From positions 372,001 to 436,000 of the forward strand of contig NZ_CP081966.1 in NCBI RefSeq assembly GCF_019823065.1: a stretch of 64,000 nucleotides of DNA. The letters run 5' to 3'. This DNA comes from Pseudomonas mosselii (GTDB lineage Bacteria > Pseudomonadota > Gammaproteobacteria > Pseudomonadales > Pseudomonadaceae). How positions within the stretch are numbered: the stretch's first letter is position 1; the number at the start of each line of letters is the position of its first letter. The position numbers were made by a program, and so were the translations under genes. The notes below the pieces were generated by a model, which worked only from the letters and a program-made list of their open reading frames with translations, made no database searches and was not told the DNA's origin. Shown here piece by piece: positions 35,612 through 45,989 of the stretch.

Positions 35612-36925
35612 ATGATTATTCAACGAAGGACTACGTGGCTTTTCGCATTTTTACAGGTGCTTCTGCTGTCGGCTTGTGGAGTGGCAAGTCATGCGCAGGT
35701 TTCATCAATGGATGATGAGCAAAAACTTTATGATATCAAGGAAGCGATGGATCTCCAGAGGCTGTCGACGCTGGCCTCTAGCGATGCAGACGTCAATTTC
35801 CTTAAAGCACTGGGGCAATCGAGGAACATAGAATATGCGCGTTTCATTGATGTCAATCCGGCCTTGGTCAAGGCAGGGGTTGGCCGGCTTTTGGTGTCGC
35901 TACCAAATGGAGATATTGTAAAGTTTCAGCAACGTAATGTCTATGAAGAAGGTAACAATACTACGTATTGGTTTGGAGACATCGTTTCCGATCGAAAACA
36001 ACACCACACATCTCCTGGTGAGGTTGATATAGATCCTGTCAGCAGAATTATGCTGGTGCGGCAAGGGCAGCGACTGAGCGGTGAGATATATCTGCCAGGA
36101 CAATTTTATCGTTTGGAAAATGCGGGTGCGGGGCGATATGCTCTCATTAAATTTGGGTCGGATTCTAATTTAAAGTGTGATCCTATACGTGAGTCGCAGG
36201 GTAAAAAACTGAAAAAAGCAGTGAATGGTTCACAGCCCAGGGCGCGTAGTATTATTCGGGTCATGTTCGTTAGTACGCAGGAGGCGCGTGCAGTTGATCC
36301 GTCTTTTGAAGGCAGGATTAGGGCAATGTTGGCATCGAGCTCTCAGGTGTTTCGGAGAAGTAATGTTGACCTTGAGTTTGAGTACGCTGGGTATTATGCC
36401 TCGAGTTTGAAGGAGGCTGAGCTTGAACAGGACCCAAAAAAAATACTGAGGGAGGTCCGTGGGCCAAACACGCCTGTCGCAAGACAAATTGCTGAACAGA
36501 GAGAGTCGAAGCAGGCTGATTTGGTTGTCACTGCAGTTGCTTATCCATTTTTTGGTGGCCAGGCTTATGTCTCGGCAAGAAAGGAAACTGCCTTTGCATT
36601 GATCCATGTTGCACACGAATCAGACATTCTGACGCATCAGCTTGGACATCTCTTGGGCGGGGAGCATACATGGAAACCTGGATATCCCGATCCAGGTGAA
36701 CATCCATACAGATTCGCGCATGAGTTTTTTGCCAACGGTGCTAAGTATCATACGATAATGGGTAAGTTTGATTGCGGAAAAAATGGATGTGATCATTATG
36801 ATATGGGTCAATTTTCTGACCCTAAAGCTACTTTTGCTTCAGTGCGTTTGGGTACTAAGGAGCATAGTGATAATGTTCGTCTTTTTAATGAGGTTAGGGA
36901 TGATGTGTCCAAGTTCTATCCCTGA
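35612..36925 (+). CDS. metzincin-like lipoprotein with altered zinc-protease motif
   Basis: A 437-residue protein with a lipoprotein signal (LFAFLQVLLLSACGVASH). A C-terminal segment DILTHQLGHLLGGEHTW aligns with the metzincin motif HExxHxxGxxH except that the catalytic Glu is Gln. A Met-turn-like YHTIMGKFDC lies about 30 residues on, as in reprolysin-type peptidases. The three zinc-ligand histidines are kept, so zinc binding is plausible and ordinary peptidase activity doubtful. The start at 35612 has AAGGAG. The gene is strongly AT-rich. It could be a dead protease used as a binding protein, or a protease inactivated by one base change (CAG for GAG). Confidence 0.6.
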   Translation: MIIQRRTTWLFAFLQVLLLSACGVASHAQVSSMDDEQKLYDIKEAMDLQRLSTLASSDADVNFLKALGQSRNIEYARFIDVNPALVKAGVGRLLVSLPNGDIVKFQQRNVYEEGNNTTYWFGDIVSDRKQHHTSPGEVDIDPVSRIMLVRQGQRLSGEIYLPGQFYRLENAGAGRYALIKFGSDSNLKCDPIRESQGKKLKKAVNGSQPRARSIIRVMFVSTQEARAVDPSFEGRIRAMLASSSQVFRRSNVDLEFEYAGYYASSLKEAELEQDPKKILREVRGPNTPVARQIAEQRESKQADLVVTAVAYPFFGGQAYVSARKETAFALIHVAHESDILTHQLGHLLGGEHTWKPGYPDPGEHPYRFAHEFFANGAKYHTIMGKFDCGKNGCDHYDMGQFSDPKATFASVRLGTKEHSDNVRLFNEVRDDVSKFYP

Positions 36926-37014
36926 AATCAAGGTTGAGTGTATTTAGGTGGGCTCTGAGTGAGAAGGCACGCTGGTGGTCGAGGTAATCTTCTCGCTCGA
37001 GCCTGATCTTACGT

Positions 37015-37482
37015 TCAAGGAATGCGAATGGTTCGGCCAACGTACAGTGAATGCGGTTGGCTATCTTGCCCAGTGACCAGGTTTTCCAGTTGTTCGATGG
37101 AACTCGCCGTAAACGGCGCAGACTTTGGTCCGGCCATATCCACGTGCAGTAGCAGTTGCTCGCTGGCGGAGAGGGCTTCCTCAAAGTCCTTTCTATGCAA
37201 GCTGTGGTACAGGTGCAGGCGCTTCTTGTCGAAGCCGATAATGAATGTCTGCACCCACACCTCAGTATCAAGCTTTACCTCGTGCAAGTAGTTGATATGC
37301 GCCTCTAGGGTAAACAGCGAATGCCCGCTCTGCCCTCGTGCATCGGCATCCAGGCCGATGCGCTCCATCAGCGCATCGGTGGCGTAGCTGAAGATCAGCA
37401 GGTAGTAGGCATCGCGCAGGTGGCCGTTGTAGTCGACCCATTCCGGCAACACCCGGGTACGGTAGGTGATCAGGGCGGGCAT
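37015..37482 (-). CDS. cdhB: betainyl-CoA thioesterase CdhB
   Basis: A 155-residue hotdog-fold thioesterase: RTRVLPEWVDYNGHLRDAYYLLIFSYATDALM with the D-x-x-G-H active-site region, then EAHINYLHEVKLDTEVWVQT. It should hydrolyse betainyl-CoA to glycine betaine, the last step joining carnitine breakdown to the betaine pathway. It follows cdhA by 10 bp in the order caiX-cdhC-cdhA-cdhB, the same as in P. aeruginosa. Function is assigned mainly from context. Confidence 0.88.
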   Translation of the reverse strand: MPALITYRTRVLPEWVDYNGHLRDAYYLLIFSYATDALMERIGLDADARGQSGHSLFTLEAHINYLHEVKLDTEVWVQTFIIGFDKKRLHLYHSLHRKDFEEALSASEQLLLHVDMAGPKSAPFTASSIEQLENLVTGQDSQPHSLYVGRTIRIP

Positions 37483-37492
37483 CGTTTAATCC

Positions 37493-38458
37493 TCAGTCGC
37501 CGAAGGCCATGCCGTGCTTGGCTTTGCTGGTTTTCACCGCTTCCAGTACCGCCAGCAGTGTGTCATCACGATAGCGCTCCAGGGCCGCGATGCTGCGCTC
37601 GCCCAGCTGTTCCGAGGTGCCTTCCACCACATCGTCGATCAGCTTGTCGGTCAGCTCCGGTGCCGGCAGGTACGTCCAGGGCAGCTTCAGCGCTGGGCCG
37701 AACTGGGCCATGAAGTGGCGCATGCCGGCGTCGCCACCAGCCAGGGTATAGGTAAGGAAAGTGCCCATGAACGACCAGCGCAGACCGGCGCCGAAGCGGA
37801 TCGCGTCGTCGATCTCGCCAGTGCTGGCGACGCCGTCGTTGACCAGGTGCAAGGCCTCGCGCCAGAGCGCTTCGAGCAGGCGGTCGGCGATAAAGCCGGG
37901 GACTTCCTTGCGCACATGCAATGGGCGCATGCCCAGCGCTGTGTAGAGGGCTTTTGCCGCTTCGATGGCGTCGGGGCTGGTGTTTCGGCCGCCGACGATT
38001 TCCACCAGTGGCAGCAGGTACACCGGGTTGAACGGGTGGCCCACCACGCAGCGCTCGGGGTGGGTGGCCGACTCATAGAACTCGCTGGGCAGCAGGCCCG
38101 AGGTGCTGCTGGCGATGATCGCATTCGGCTTGGCGGCGGCGCTGATCTTCGCGTGCAGGTCGAGCTTGAGGTCCAGGCGTTCGGGGGCACTCTCCTGGAT
38201 GAAATCGGCGTCGCGCACGCACGCCTCGATGGTGGCGACGAAAGTCAGGCGATCCTGTGAGGCGCCGGGCGCCAGACCTTGCTTCTGCAGGGCCGGCCAG
38301 GCATTGGCGATACGTTTGCGCAACATGGCCTCGGCGCCGGGCGCAGGGTCCCAGGCAATCACGTCCAGGCCATGGGCCAGGGCGCGGGCGACCCAACCGC
38401 TGCCGATTACGCCGCTACCCAGGGCGGCGAAGGTCTTGATGTCGGTGATGAATGGCAT
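37493..38458 (-). CDS. cdhA: L-carnitine dehydrogenase CdhA
   Basis: A 321-residue NAD-dependent enzyme of the 3-hydroxyacyl-CoA dehydrogenase fold that oxidises L-carnitine to 3-dehydrocarnitine. The Rossmann motif is [20 protein letters not shown] (about 11-30), followed by the catalytic-domain segment [20 protein letters not shown]. It sits between cdhC and cdhB in an unbroken operon. Confidence 0.92.
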   Translation of the reverse strand: MPFITDIKTFAALGSGVIGSGWVARALAHGLDVIAWDPAPGAEAMLRKRIANAWPALQKQGLAPGASQDRLTFVATIEACVRDADFIQESAPERLDLKLDLHAKISAAAKPNAIIASSTSGLLPSEFYESATHPERCVVGHPFNPVYLLPLVEIVGGRNTSPDAIEAAKALYTALGMRPLHVRKEVPGFIADRLLEALWREALHLVNDGVASTGEIDDAIRFGAGLRWSFMGTFLTYTLAGGDAGMRHFMAQFGPALKLPWTYLPAPELTDKLIDDVVEGTSEQLGERSIAALERYRDDTLLAVLEAVKTSKAKHGMAFGD

Positions 38459-38478
38459 ATCGGGCTCCTACAGGAATA

Positions 38479-39363
38479 TCAGCGGCGTTTGAGGTTCATC
38501 TTTTCCCGGCCTTCTGCCGGGCTGAGCACGCGGGCACCCATGCGGGTGATGATTTCCATCGCCCGTTCCACCAGCTGGCCGTTGCTGGCCAGCACGCCAC
38601 GGTCCAGGTACAGGTTGTCCTCCAGCCCGACCCGGACGTTGCCGCCGAGCAGCACCGCCTGGGCGGCCATGGGCATCTGCATGCGGCCGATGCCGAAGCC
38701 GGCCCAGGTGACATTGGCCGGCAGGTTGTCGACCATCGCCTTCATGGTGGTGGTATCCGCCGGCGCGCCCCATGGGATGCCCAGGCACAGCTGGAACAGC
38801 GGGTCGTCCAGCAGGCCTTCCTTGATCATTTGCTTGGCGAACCACAGGTGACCGGTATCGAAGATCTCCAGCTCGGCCTTCACGCCCAGCTCGGTGATGC
38901 GCTTGGCGCCTGCGCGCAACTGGGCCGGGGTGGAGACGTAGATGGCGTTGCCGTCGCCGAAGTTGAGGGTGCCGCAGTCGAGGGTGCAGATTTCCGGCAG
39001 CAGTGCCTCGACATGGGCCAGGCGCTCCAGCGGGCCAATCAGGTCGGTGCCTGGGCCGAATTCCATGGGTGACTCGCCCGGGCCGATCTCCAGGTCGCCG
39101 CCCATGCCGGCGGTGAGGTTGACGATGATGTCCACGTCAGCCTCGCGGATGCGCTCCATCACTTCGCGATAGAGGTTGACGTCGCGGCTAAAGCGGCCGG
39201 TTTGCGGATCGCGAACGTGGCAGTGGACCACGGTGGCGCCGGCCTTGGCGGCCTCGACGGCGGATTCGGCGATCTGTTTCGGGGTGACCGGGACCAGGTG
39301 GCTCTTGGCGACCGTGTCGCCGGCACCGGTGAGGGCGCAGGTGATGATGACGTCGTGGTTCAT
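38479..39363 (-). CDS. cdhC: 3-dehydrocarnitine cleavage enzyme CdhC (BKACE family)
   Basis: A 294-residue beta-keto acid cleavage enzyme: [12 protein letters not shown] at the start, the zinc-binding H-x-H in [12 protein letters not shown], and [13 protein letters not shown]. With acetyl-CoA it splits 3-dehydrocarnitine into betainyl-CoA and acetoacetate. It is the second gene of the carnitine operon, separated from caiX by a REP pair. Confidence 0.92.
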   Translation of the reverse strand: MNHDVIITCALTGAGDTVAKSHLVPVTPKQIAESAVEAAKAGATVVHCHVRDPQTGRFSRDVNLYREVMERIREADVDIIVNLTAGMGGDLEIGPGESPMEFGPGTDLIGPLERLAHVEALLPEICTLDCGTLNFGDGNAIYVSTPAQLRAGAKRITELGVKAELEIFDTGHLWFAKQMIKEGLLDDPLFQLCLGIPWGAPADTTTMKAMVDNLPANVTWAGFGIGRMQMPMAAQAVLLGGNVRVGLEDNLYLDRGVLASNGQLVERAMEIITRMGARVLSPAEGREKMNLKRR

Positions 39364-39398
39364 GGTGGATTCCTTTTTGTGACTATGGACCGGATCTC

Positions 39399-39515
39399 TG
39401 TAGGAGCGGCCTTGCGTCGCGATAGGGCCGCGCAGCGGCCCCAGGATTTATGTGGCGGCGTTGAAGTCCGGGGGCCGCCTTGCTGCCCTATCGCGACACA
39501 AGGCCGCTCCTACAC
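39399..39515. repeat. REP inverted pair between caiX and cdhC
   Basis: TGTAGGAGCGGCCTTGCGTC-GCGATAG and its inverted partner CTATCGCGACACAAGGCCGC-TCCTACA enclose a GGGCCGCGCAGCGGCCCC stem. The pair lies inside an operon, between caiX and cdhC, where it could lower downstream expression relative to the binding protein. Confidence 0.85.
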
Positions 39516-39560
39516 CGATCGGGTTGACCTGTCGGTGTGCGAGTAGGCGATGAGGTTCTG

Positions 39561-40505
39561 TCAGTTGGCCGTGAGCTTGAGGTTGTCCGCGGCGGGCTTG
39601 CCATCGAAGGTGGTTACACCCTCGAGCCAACGGGCCTTGTCCTCGGGGTGGTCCTTGAGCCACTGGCGGGCGGACTCCAGCGCGTCCTTGTGATCGAGCA
39701 GCGGCTGCATCATCCGGCTCTCGTCCTCGGCGCTGAAGTTCAGGTTGGCCAGCAGGCGGTGGGCGTTGGGACAGCGTTCGGCGTAGTCCGGCGCGGTCAC
39801 CGTCCACACCGTGGCGCGGCCTTCGTCCGGGCCCAGGGCGTCCTGGCTGTCGCCGAGATAGACCATGTCGATGTTCACGTTCATTGGGTGCGGCGCCCAG
39901 CCAAAGAACACCACCGCTTCCTTGCGTCGTACCGCTCGGTCCACCGCGGCGAGCATCCCGGCCTCGCTCGACTCGACCAGCTGGAACTTGCCCAAGTCGA
40001 ACTGGTTCTTGCTGATCATCGCCTTGATCTGGGTATTGGCGCCGGAGCCTGGCTCGATGCCGTAGATCTTGCCGCCCAGTTCCTTCTGGAACTTGTGGAT
40101 GTCGGCGAACGTCTTCAGGCCTTTGTCGGCCAGGTATTTCGGCACGGCCAGGGTGGCGCGGGCGTCTTCCAGGCTTGGCTTGTCGAGCACCTTGACCTGG
40201 TTGGCCTGGATGAATGGGGTGATGGTCTGGGTCATGATCGGGTTCCAGTACCCGAGGAACATGTCCAGCCGCTTATCGCGAATACCGGCGAAAATGATCT
40301 GCTGCGAGGCGCTGGTCTGCTTGGTCTGGTAGCCCAGACCATCGAGCAGCACCTGGGCCATGGCGCTGGTGGCGATCACGTCGGTCCAGTTGACCACGCC
40401 CAGGCGCACGTCCTTGCAGACGGCGGGTTCGGCGGCGAAGAGCGGTGCGGCTACGGTGGTGCTGAGCACGAGGGACAACAGGCTGCGGCGGATAAAGCGT
40501 TGCAT
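39561..40505 (-). CDS. caiX: carnitine-binding periplasmic protein CaiX
   Basis: A 314-residue OpuAC-type binding protein, paralogous to ChoX. The signal peptide reads RFIRRSLLSLVLSTTVAAPL ending FAAEP. RLGVVNWTDVIATSAMAQ, DMFLGYWNPIMTQ and FFGWAPHPMN supply the aromatic ligand box. The start at 40505 has a GGAG site; the frame is open 8 codons further. In P. aeruginosa CaiX shares the ChoWV permease and ATPase for carnitine, and no separate permease is seen here either. Confidence 0.88.
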   Translation of the reverse strand: MQRFIRRSLLSLVLSTTVAAPLFAAEPAVCKDVRLGVVNWTDVIATSAMAQVLLDGLGYQTKQTSASQQIIFAGIRDKRLDMFLGYWNPIMTQTITPFIQANQVKVLDKPSLEDARATLAVPKYLADKGLKTFADIHKFQKELGGKIYGIEPGSGANTQIKAMISKNQFDLGKFQLVESSEAGMLAAVDRAVRRKEAVVFFGWAPHPMNVNIDMVYLGDSQDALGPDEGRATVWTVTAPDYAERCPNAHRLLANLNFSAEDESRMMQPLLDHKDALESARQWLKDHPEDKARWLEGVTTFDGKPAADNLKLTAN

Positions 40506-40573
40506 GGTGGCTCTCCATCGGCAGTGCATATTGTTATGGGTCCGGCCTCTGCGGGCCGTGAGAACACGCTACG

Positions 40574-40628
40574 CTGGCGACAGGGTGGAAAATCGCACCC
40601 TGGCGACTAACACTTGCACGGAGGCGAC
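40574..40628. promoter_or_regulatory. candidate CdhR operator between caiX and cdhR
   Basis: CTGGCGAC occurs at 40574-40581 and 40600-40607. A related GAGGCGAC follows at 40621-40628, 21 bp after the second. Between the first two is a dyad GGGTG-N8-CACCC (40583-40600). The region serves divergent caiX and cdhR, so it is a likely site for CdhR. No experimental support is visible here. Confidence 0.4.
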
Positions 40629-40649
40629 CACCTTTGCGCGGAGCATGCG

Positions 40650-41594
40650 ATGCCGGAAACCATAGACTTCCTGTTGCTACCCGGCTTTTCCGCCATGGGT
40701 TTCATCAGTGCCATCGAGCCGCTGCGCGTGGCCAATCGCTTCCGTGGCCCGTTGTACCGCTGGCGCGTGCTGAGCCTGGACGGTGGCGCGGTAGAGGCCA
40801 GCAACGGCATGTCGGTGAATGCCGATGGCGCGCTGGGGGAGGGCGGGCACGGGCGGCTGTTGCTGCTGGTGGCCGGCTTCGAGCCCTTGGCGTGCTATGG
40901 ATCGGCGCTGCAGCAAGCGCTACGTCGTCTGGACCATGAAGGCGTAGTGCTCGGGGGTATCGACACCGGCGCAGTGGTGCTGGCCGAGGCCGGCCTGCTC
41001 GATGGTCACCGGGCGACCCTGCACTGGGAGGCACTGGAGGCGTTCAAGGAGCGTTATCCACGCCTGCAGGTGACCCAGGAGCTGTTCGAGATCGACCGCC
41101 GGCGCATCACCTGTGCCGGCGGCACGGCCTCCATCGACCTGATGCTCGACCTGATCGCCCAGGCCCACGGCAGTGAGCTGGCGGTGCAGGTTTCCGAGCA
41201 GTTCGTGCTGGGGCGCATCCGTCCGCGTCAGGACCACCAGCGCATGGAGATCGCCACGCGTTACGGGCTGCGCAACAAGAAGCTGGTGAAAGTGATCGGC
41301 GAGATGGAGCGCAACACCGAGCTGCCGCTTAACACCCAGGTACTGGCTGATGGCGTGCAGGTGACCCGGCGCCAGTTGGAGCGGCTGTTTCGCCTGTACC
41401 TGGCCGACACGCCCAGCGGTTTCTATCTGCGGCTGCGACTGGACAAGGCCCGCCAGTTGCTGCGCCAGACCGACATGAGCGTGCTGGAGGTGGCAGTGGC
41501 GTGCGGGTTCGAGTCGGCGTCGTATTTCACCCGCTGCTATCGGACACGGTTCGAGCGGTGCCCGCGGGAAGACCGGCGATTGGTCGTGTCATGA
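40650..41594 (+). CDS. cdhR: AraC-family carnitine catabolism regulator CdhR
   Basis: A 314-residue activator with the same two-part build as GbdR: a DJ-1/PfpI-like domain (IDFLLLPGFSAMGFISAIEPLRVANR, GIDTGAVVLAEAGLLDG) and C-terminal AraC helix-turn-helix motifs (GVQVTRRQLERLFRLYL, MSVLEVAVACGFESASYFTRCYRTRF). It is divergent from caiX-cdhCAB, the operon it regulates in P. aeruginosa in response to carnitine. ATG 40650 is preceded by CGGAGC. Confidence 0.92.
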   Translation: MPETIDFLLLPGFSAMGFISAIEPLRVANRFRGPLYRWRVLSLDGGAVEASNGMSVNADGALGEGGHGRLLLLVAGFEPLACYGSALQQALRRLDHEGVVLGGIDTGAVVLAEAGLLDGHRATLHWEALEAFKERYPRLQVTQELFEIDRRRITCAGGTASIDLMLDLIAQAHGSELAVQVSEQFVLGRIRPRQDHQRMEIATRYGLRNKKLVKVIGEMERNTELPLNTQVLADGVQVTRRQLERLFRLYLADTPSGFYLRLRLDKARQLLRQTDMSVLEVAVACGFESASYFTRCYRTRFERCPREDRRLVVS

Positions 41595-41618
41595 AGTGAG
41601 CATTCGCGGGGCAGGCAA

Positions 41619-42020
41619 TCACTGCTGTCCGATCGACTGCAGGTATTCCGAGCGCTCGTCGCTACGCTGCGCCACGCAGGTATCCCACGCCGCCTCGTAC
41701 GCCTTGCTCCCCGGCTTCTCGGCCCAGGTCTCGACCTTGCAGTCGGCGTCGCGCAACTGTGCCCACAGCTTTTCGGCTGCCTCCATCTTGCCGCTCAGCG
41801 CCGCGGCCTTGTCGCTTTCATCCGCGTACTGGTCGCGGATGCGTTGCATCAGGTCGTCATAGGCCGCTTTCAGTTCGCGCTCGGCGGTCTGCTTGTTGTA
41901 GGCCGCGCAGGCATACCCCTGCTGTTCGGTCTCGACGTTGTCGCAAGGCGTGCTTTCTTCCTCGGCGGCGTGCGTGCTACCCGCGACCGCCAGCAGAACC
42001 AGCCATGCCATTGATTTCAT
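41619..42020 (-). CDS. LprI/DUF1311-family periplasmic protein
   Basis: A 133-residue exported protein with signal peptide MKSMAWLVLLAVAGSTHAAE. The mature domain has the DUF1311 pattern: cysteines in PCDNVETEQQGYACAAYNKQTAERELKAAYDDLMQRI and a late WDTCVAQ. Some members inhibit lysozyme. The start at 42020 has GGAGA; the upstream Met at 42047 would precede the signal peptide. It is convergent with cdhR and not obviously part of the betaine pathway. Confidence 0.8.
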   Translation of the reverse strand: MKSMAWLVLLAVAGSTHAAEEESTPCDNVETEQQGYACAAYNKQTAERELKAAYDDLMQRIRDQYADESDKAAALSGKMEAAEKLWAQLRDADCKVETWAEKPGSKAYEAAWDTCVAQRSDERSEYLQSIGQQ

Positions 42021-42295
42021 CCAATTTCTCCTGAACAGGCTGACCAATCGCTGGATTCTCGCTCAGCGCAGGTTCGGGCGATAGCTCCCTGACGAAATGT
42101 TCATCAAACGTCGTTGTCGAGACTCGCTCTCATTGCCGAGCGCCGTGCCAGAGCGTGCCGGATCGGCCATTGACGCTTTCGGCAAACCCCCTGTCGTTTT
42201 TGCATCGGGGCGCCTCGGGCGGCAGGCATATGCTGGCCCCAAAGCGCCGGCACAAGGTTCGGCGCATGCAGACTTCAATAAAAGGGGACAGCCTG

Positions 42296-43273
<978 letters not shown>

Positions 43274-43351
43274 AGCCGCTCTCCAAGCCTGAAAGCCCCT
43301 GCCAGCAACGCCGGGGCATCCAAACAAAAAATTTTATGGAGTTGAGTTTCC

Positions 43352-43882
43352 ATGGCCAAGATCGCCCCGCAATTGCCAATCGAAGTCGACAGCGAGACCG
43401 GTGTCTGGACCAGCGACGCCCTGCCGATGCTCTACGTGCCACGGCATTTCTTCGTCAACAACCACATGGGCATCGAGGAAGTGCTGGGCGCCGACAAGTA
43501 CGCCGAGATCCTCTACAAGGCCGGCTACAAGTCCGCTTGGCACTGGTGCGAGAAAGAAGCCGAGTGCCATGGCCTGGAGGGCGTGGCGGTGTTCGAGCAC
43601 TACATGAAGCGCCTGTCCCAGCGTGGCTGGGGCCTGTTCCAGATCCAGGACATCGACCTGGACAAAGGTACCTGCAGCGTCAAGCTCAAGCACTCGGCGT
43701 TCGTGTACGTGTATGGCAAGTGCGGCCGCAAGGTCGACTACATGTTCACCGGCTGGTTCGCCGGGGCCATGGACCAGATTCTCGCTGCCCGCGGCAGCTC
43801 GATCCGCACCGTGGCCGAACAGGTCTACGGCGGGTCGGAAGAAGGCCACGAAGATGGCCTGTTCGTTACAAAGCCGTTGTAA
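43352..43882 (+). CDS. DUF5943 protein of the dimethylglycine operon
   Basis: A 176-residue soluble protein conserved between the dipeptidase and dgcA genes in pseudomonads. It resembles 4-vinyl reductase/V4R-type small-ligand domains: LYVPRHFFVNNHMGIEEVLG, GYKSAWHWCEKEAE and a C-terminal FTGWFAGAMDQIL. It is presumably an accessory factor for dimethylglycine demethylation; no activity is known to me. Confidence 0.75.
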   Translation: MAKIAPQLPIEVDSETGVWTSDALPMLYVPRHFFVNNHMGIEEVLGADKYAEILYKAGYKSAWHWCEKEAECHGLEGVAVFEHYMKRLSQRGWGLFQIQDIDLDKGTCSVKLKHSAFVYVYGKCGRKVDYMFTGWFAGAMDQILAARGSSIRTVAEQVYGGSEEGHEDGLFVTKPL

Positions 43883-43897
43883 GCCGGAGATAGCGTC

Positions 43898-45958
43898 ATG
43901 GCCTTCGAAGCAATGTTCCAGCCGATCCAGATCGGCAAGCTGACCGTCCGCAACCGTGTGCTCAGCACCGCGCACGCCGAGGTCTACGCCACCGACGGCG
44001 GCATGACCACCGACCGCTACGTGAAGTACTACGAAGAGAAGGCCAAGGGCGGCATCGGCCTTGCCATCTGCGGCGGCTCTTCGGTGGTGGCCATCGACAG
44101 CCCGCAGGAGTGGTGGTCGTCGGTCAACCTGTCCACCGACCGCATCATCCCGCACTTCCAGAACCTCGCCGACGCCATGCACAAGCATGGCGCCAAGATC
44201 ATGATCCAGATTACCCACATGGGCCGTCGCTCACGGTGGGACGGCTTCAACTGGCCGACGTTGATGTCGCCGTCGGGCATCCGCGAACCGGTGCACCGCG
44301 CCACCTGCAAGACCATCGAGGTGGAAGAGATCTGGCGGGTGATCGGCAACTACGCGCAAGCCGCGCGTCGCGCCAAGGAGGGCGGCCTGGACGGCGTCGA
44401 GCTGTCGGCTGTGCACCAGCACATGATCGACCAGTTCTGGAGCCCGCGGGTCAACAAGCGTACCGACGAGTGGGGTGGCACCTTCGAGGGCCGCATGAAG
44501 TTCGGCCTGGAAGTGCTCAAGGCCGTGCGCAAGGAAGTCGGCGATGACTTCTGCGTGGGCATGCGTATCTGCGGCGACGAGTTCCATCCCGATGGCCTCA
44601 GCCACGAGGACATGAAGCAGATCGCCGCCTACTACGACGCCACCGGCATGCTCGATTTCATCGGCGTGGTCGGCTCGGGCTGCGACACCCACAACACCCT
44701 GGCCAACGTCATCCCCAACATGAGCTACCCGCCGGAGCCGTTCCTGCACCTGGCGGCCGGCATCAAGGAAGTGGTCAAGGTCCCGGTGTTGCACGCGCAG
44801 AACATCAAGGACCCGAACCAGGCCACACGCATCCTCGAAGGCGGCTATGTCGATATGGTCGGCATGACCCGCGCGCACATCGCCGACCCGCACCTGATCG
44901 CCAAGATCAAGATGGGCCAGGTCGACCAGATCAAGCAGTGCGTCGGTGCCAACTACTGCATCGACCGCCAGTACCAGGGCCTGGATGTGCTGTGCATCCA
45001 GAACGCCGCGACCTCCCGTGAATACATGGGCGTGCCGCACATCATCGAGAAGTCCACCGGGCCGAAGCGCAAGGTGGTGGTGGTCGGCGCAGGCCCAGCT
45101 GGCATGGAGGCGGCCCGCGTCGCCGCCGAGCGTGGCCACGACGTCACCGTGTTCGAGAAGAAAGACCAGATCGGCGGACAGATCACCATCGCCGCCAAGG
45201 CGCCGCAGCGCGACCAGATCGCCGGCATCACCCGCTGGTACCAGCTGGAGTTCGCCCGCCTGAAGGTCGACCTGCGCCTGGGTACCGCTGCGGATGTGGA
45301 CACCATCCAGGACCTGCGCCCGGACATCATCGTGCTGGCGGTGGGCGGCCATTCGTTCCTTGAGCAGAACGAGCACTGGGGCGCCGCCGAAGGGCTGGTG
45401 GTCAGCAGCTGGGACGTGCTCGACGGCAAGGTCGCGCCGGGCAAGAACGTGCTGGTGTACGACACCATCTGCGAATTCACCGGCATGTCGGTGGCCGACT
45501 TCCTCGCCGACAAGGGCAGCCAGGTCGAGATCGTTACCGACGATATCAAGCCGGGCGTGGCCATGGGCGGCACGACCTTCCCGACCTACTACCGCAGCAT
45601 GTACCCCAAAGAAGTGATCATGACCGGCGACATGATGCTGGAGAAGGTCTACCGCGAGGGTGACAAGCTGGTGGCGGTGCTCGAGAACGAGTACACCGGC
45701 GCCAAGGAAGAGCGCGTGGTCGACCAGGTGGTGGTGGAGAACGGCGTGCGCCCTGACGAGCAGCTGTACTACGCGCTCAAGGACGGCTCGCGCAACAAGG
45801 GCCAGATAGACGTGGAGGCGTTGTTCGCCATCAAGCCGCAGCCGATCCTCAGCCAACCGGGCGAGGGCTACCTGCTGTACCGCATCGGCGACTGCGTGGC
45901 CCAGCGCAACGTGCATGCGGCGATCTATGACGCCTTGCGGCTGTGCAAGGACTTCTGA
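43898..45958 (+). CDS. dgcA: dimethylglycine demethylation protein DgcA
   Basis: A 686-residue flavoprotein of the trimethylamine-dehydrogenase type that oxidises dimethylglycine to sarcosine. Residues 1-340 form an Old Yellow Enzyme-like FMN barrel (PIQIGKLTVRNRVLSTAHAE at the start). A [4Fe-4S] cysteine cluster (CVGANYC, DVLCIQNAA) follows, then a pyridine-nucleotide/FAD-type fold (VVVVGAGPAGMEAARVAAER). Electrons pass to DgcB and the nearby ETF. It is separated from dgcB by a REP pair. Confidence 0.93.
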   Translation: MAFEAMFQPIQIGKLTVRNRVLSTAHAEVYATDGGMTTDRYVKYYEEKAKGGIGLAICGGSSVVAIDSPQEWWSSVNLSTDRIIPHFQNLADAMHKHGAKIMIQITHMGRRSRWDGFNWPTLMSPSGIREPVHRATCKTIEVEEIWRVIGNYAQAARRAKEGGLDGVELSAVHQHMIDQFWSPRVNKRTDEWGGTFEGRMKFGLEVLKAVRKEVGDDFCVGMRICGDEFHPDGLSHEDMKQIAAYYDATGMLDFIGVVGSGCDTHNTLANVIPNMSYPPEPFLHLAAGIKEVVKVPVLHAQNIKDPNQATRILEGGYVDMVGMTRAHIADPHLIAKIKMGQVDQIKQCVGANYCIDRQYQGLDVLCIQNAATSREYMGVPHIIEKSTGPKRKVVVVGAGPAGMEAARVAAERGHDVTVFEKKDQIGGQITIAAKAPQRDQIAGITRWYQLEFARLKVDLRLGTAADVDTIQDLRPDIIVLAVGGHSFLEQNEHWGAAEGLVVSSWDVLDGKVAPGKNVLVYDTICEFTGMSVADFLADKGSQVEIVTDDIKPGVAMGGTTFPTYYRSMYPKEVIMTGDMMLEKVYREGDKLVAVLENEYTGAKEERVVDQVVVENGVRPDEQLYYALKDGSRNKGQIDVEALFAIKPQPILSQPGEGYLLYRIGDCVAQRNVHAAIYDALRLCKDF

Positions 45959-45989
45959 TCGCACCGCCTCTCTAGAGGCGGGATTGGCC

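Noticed and set aside
44231..45964. Long minus-strand frame opposite dgcA
   Set aside because: It is a shadow of dgcA, with repetitive His/Val/Asp composition and no domain.
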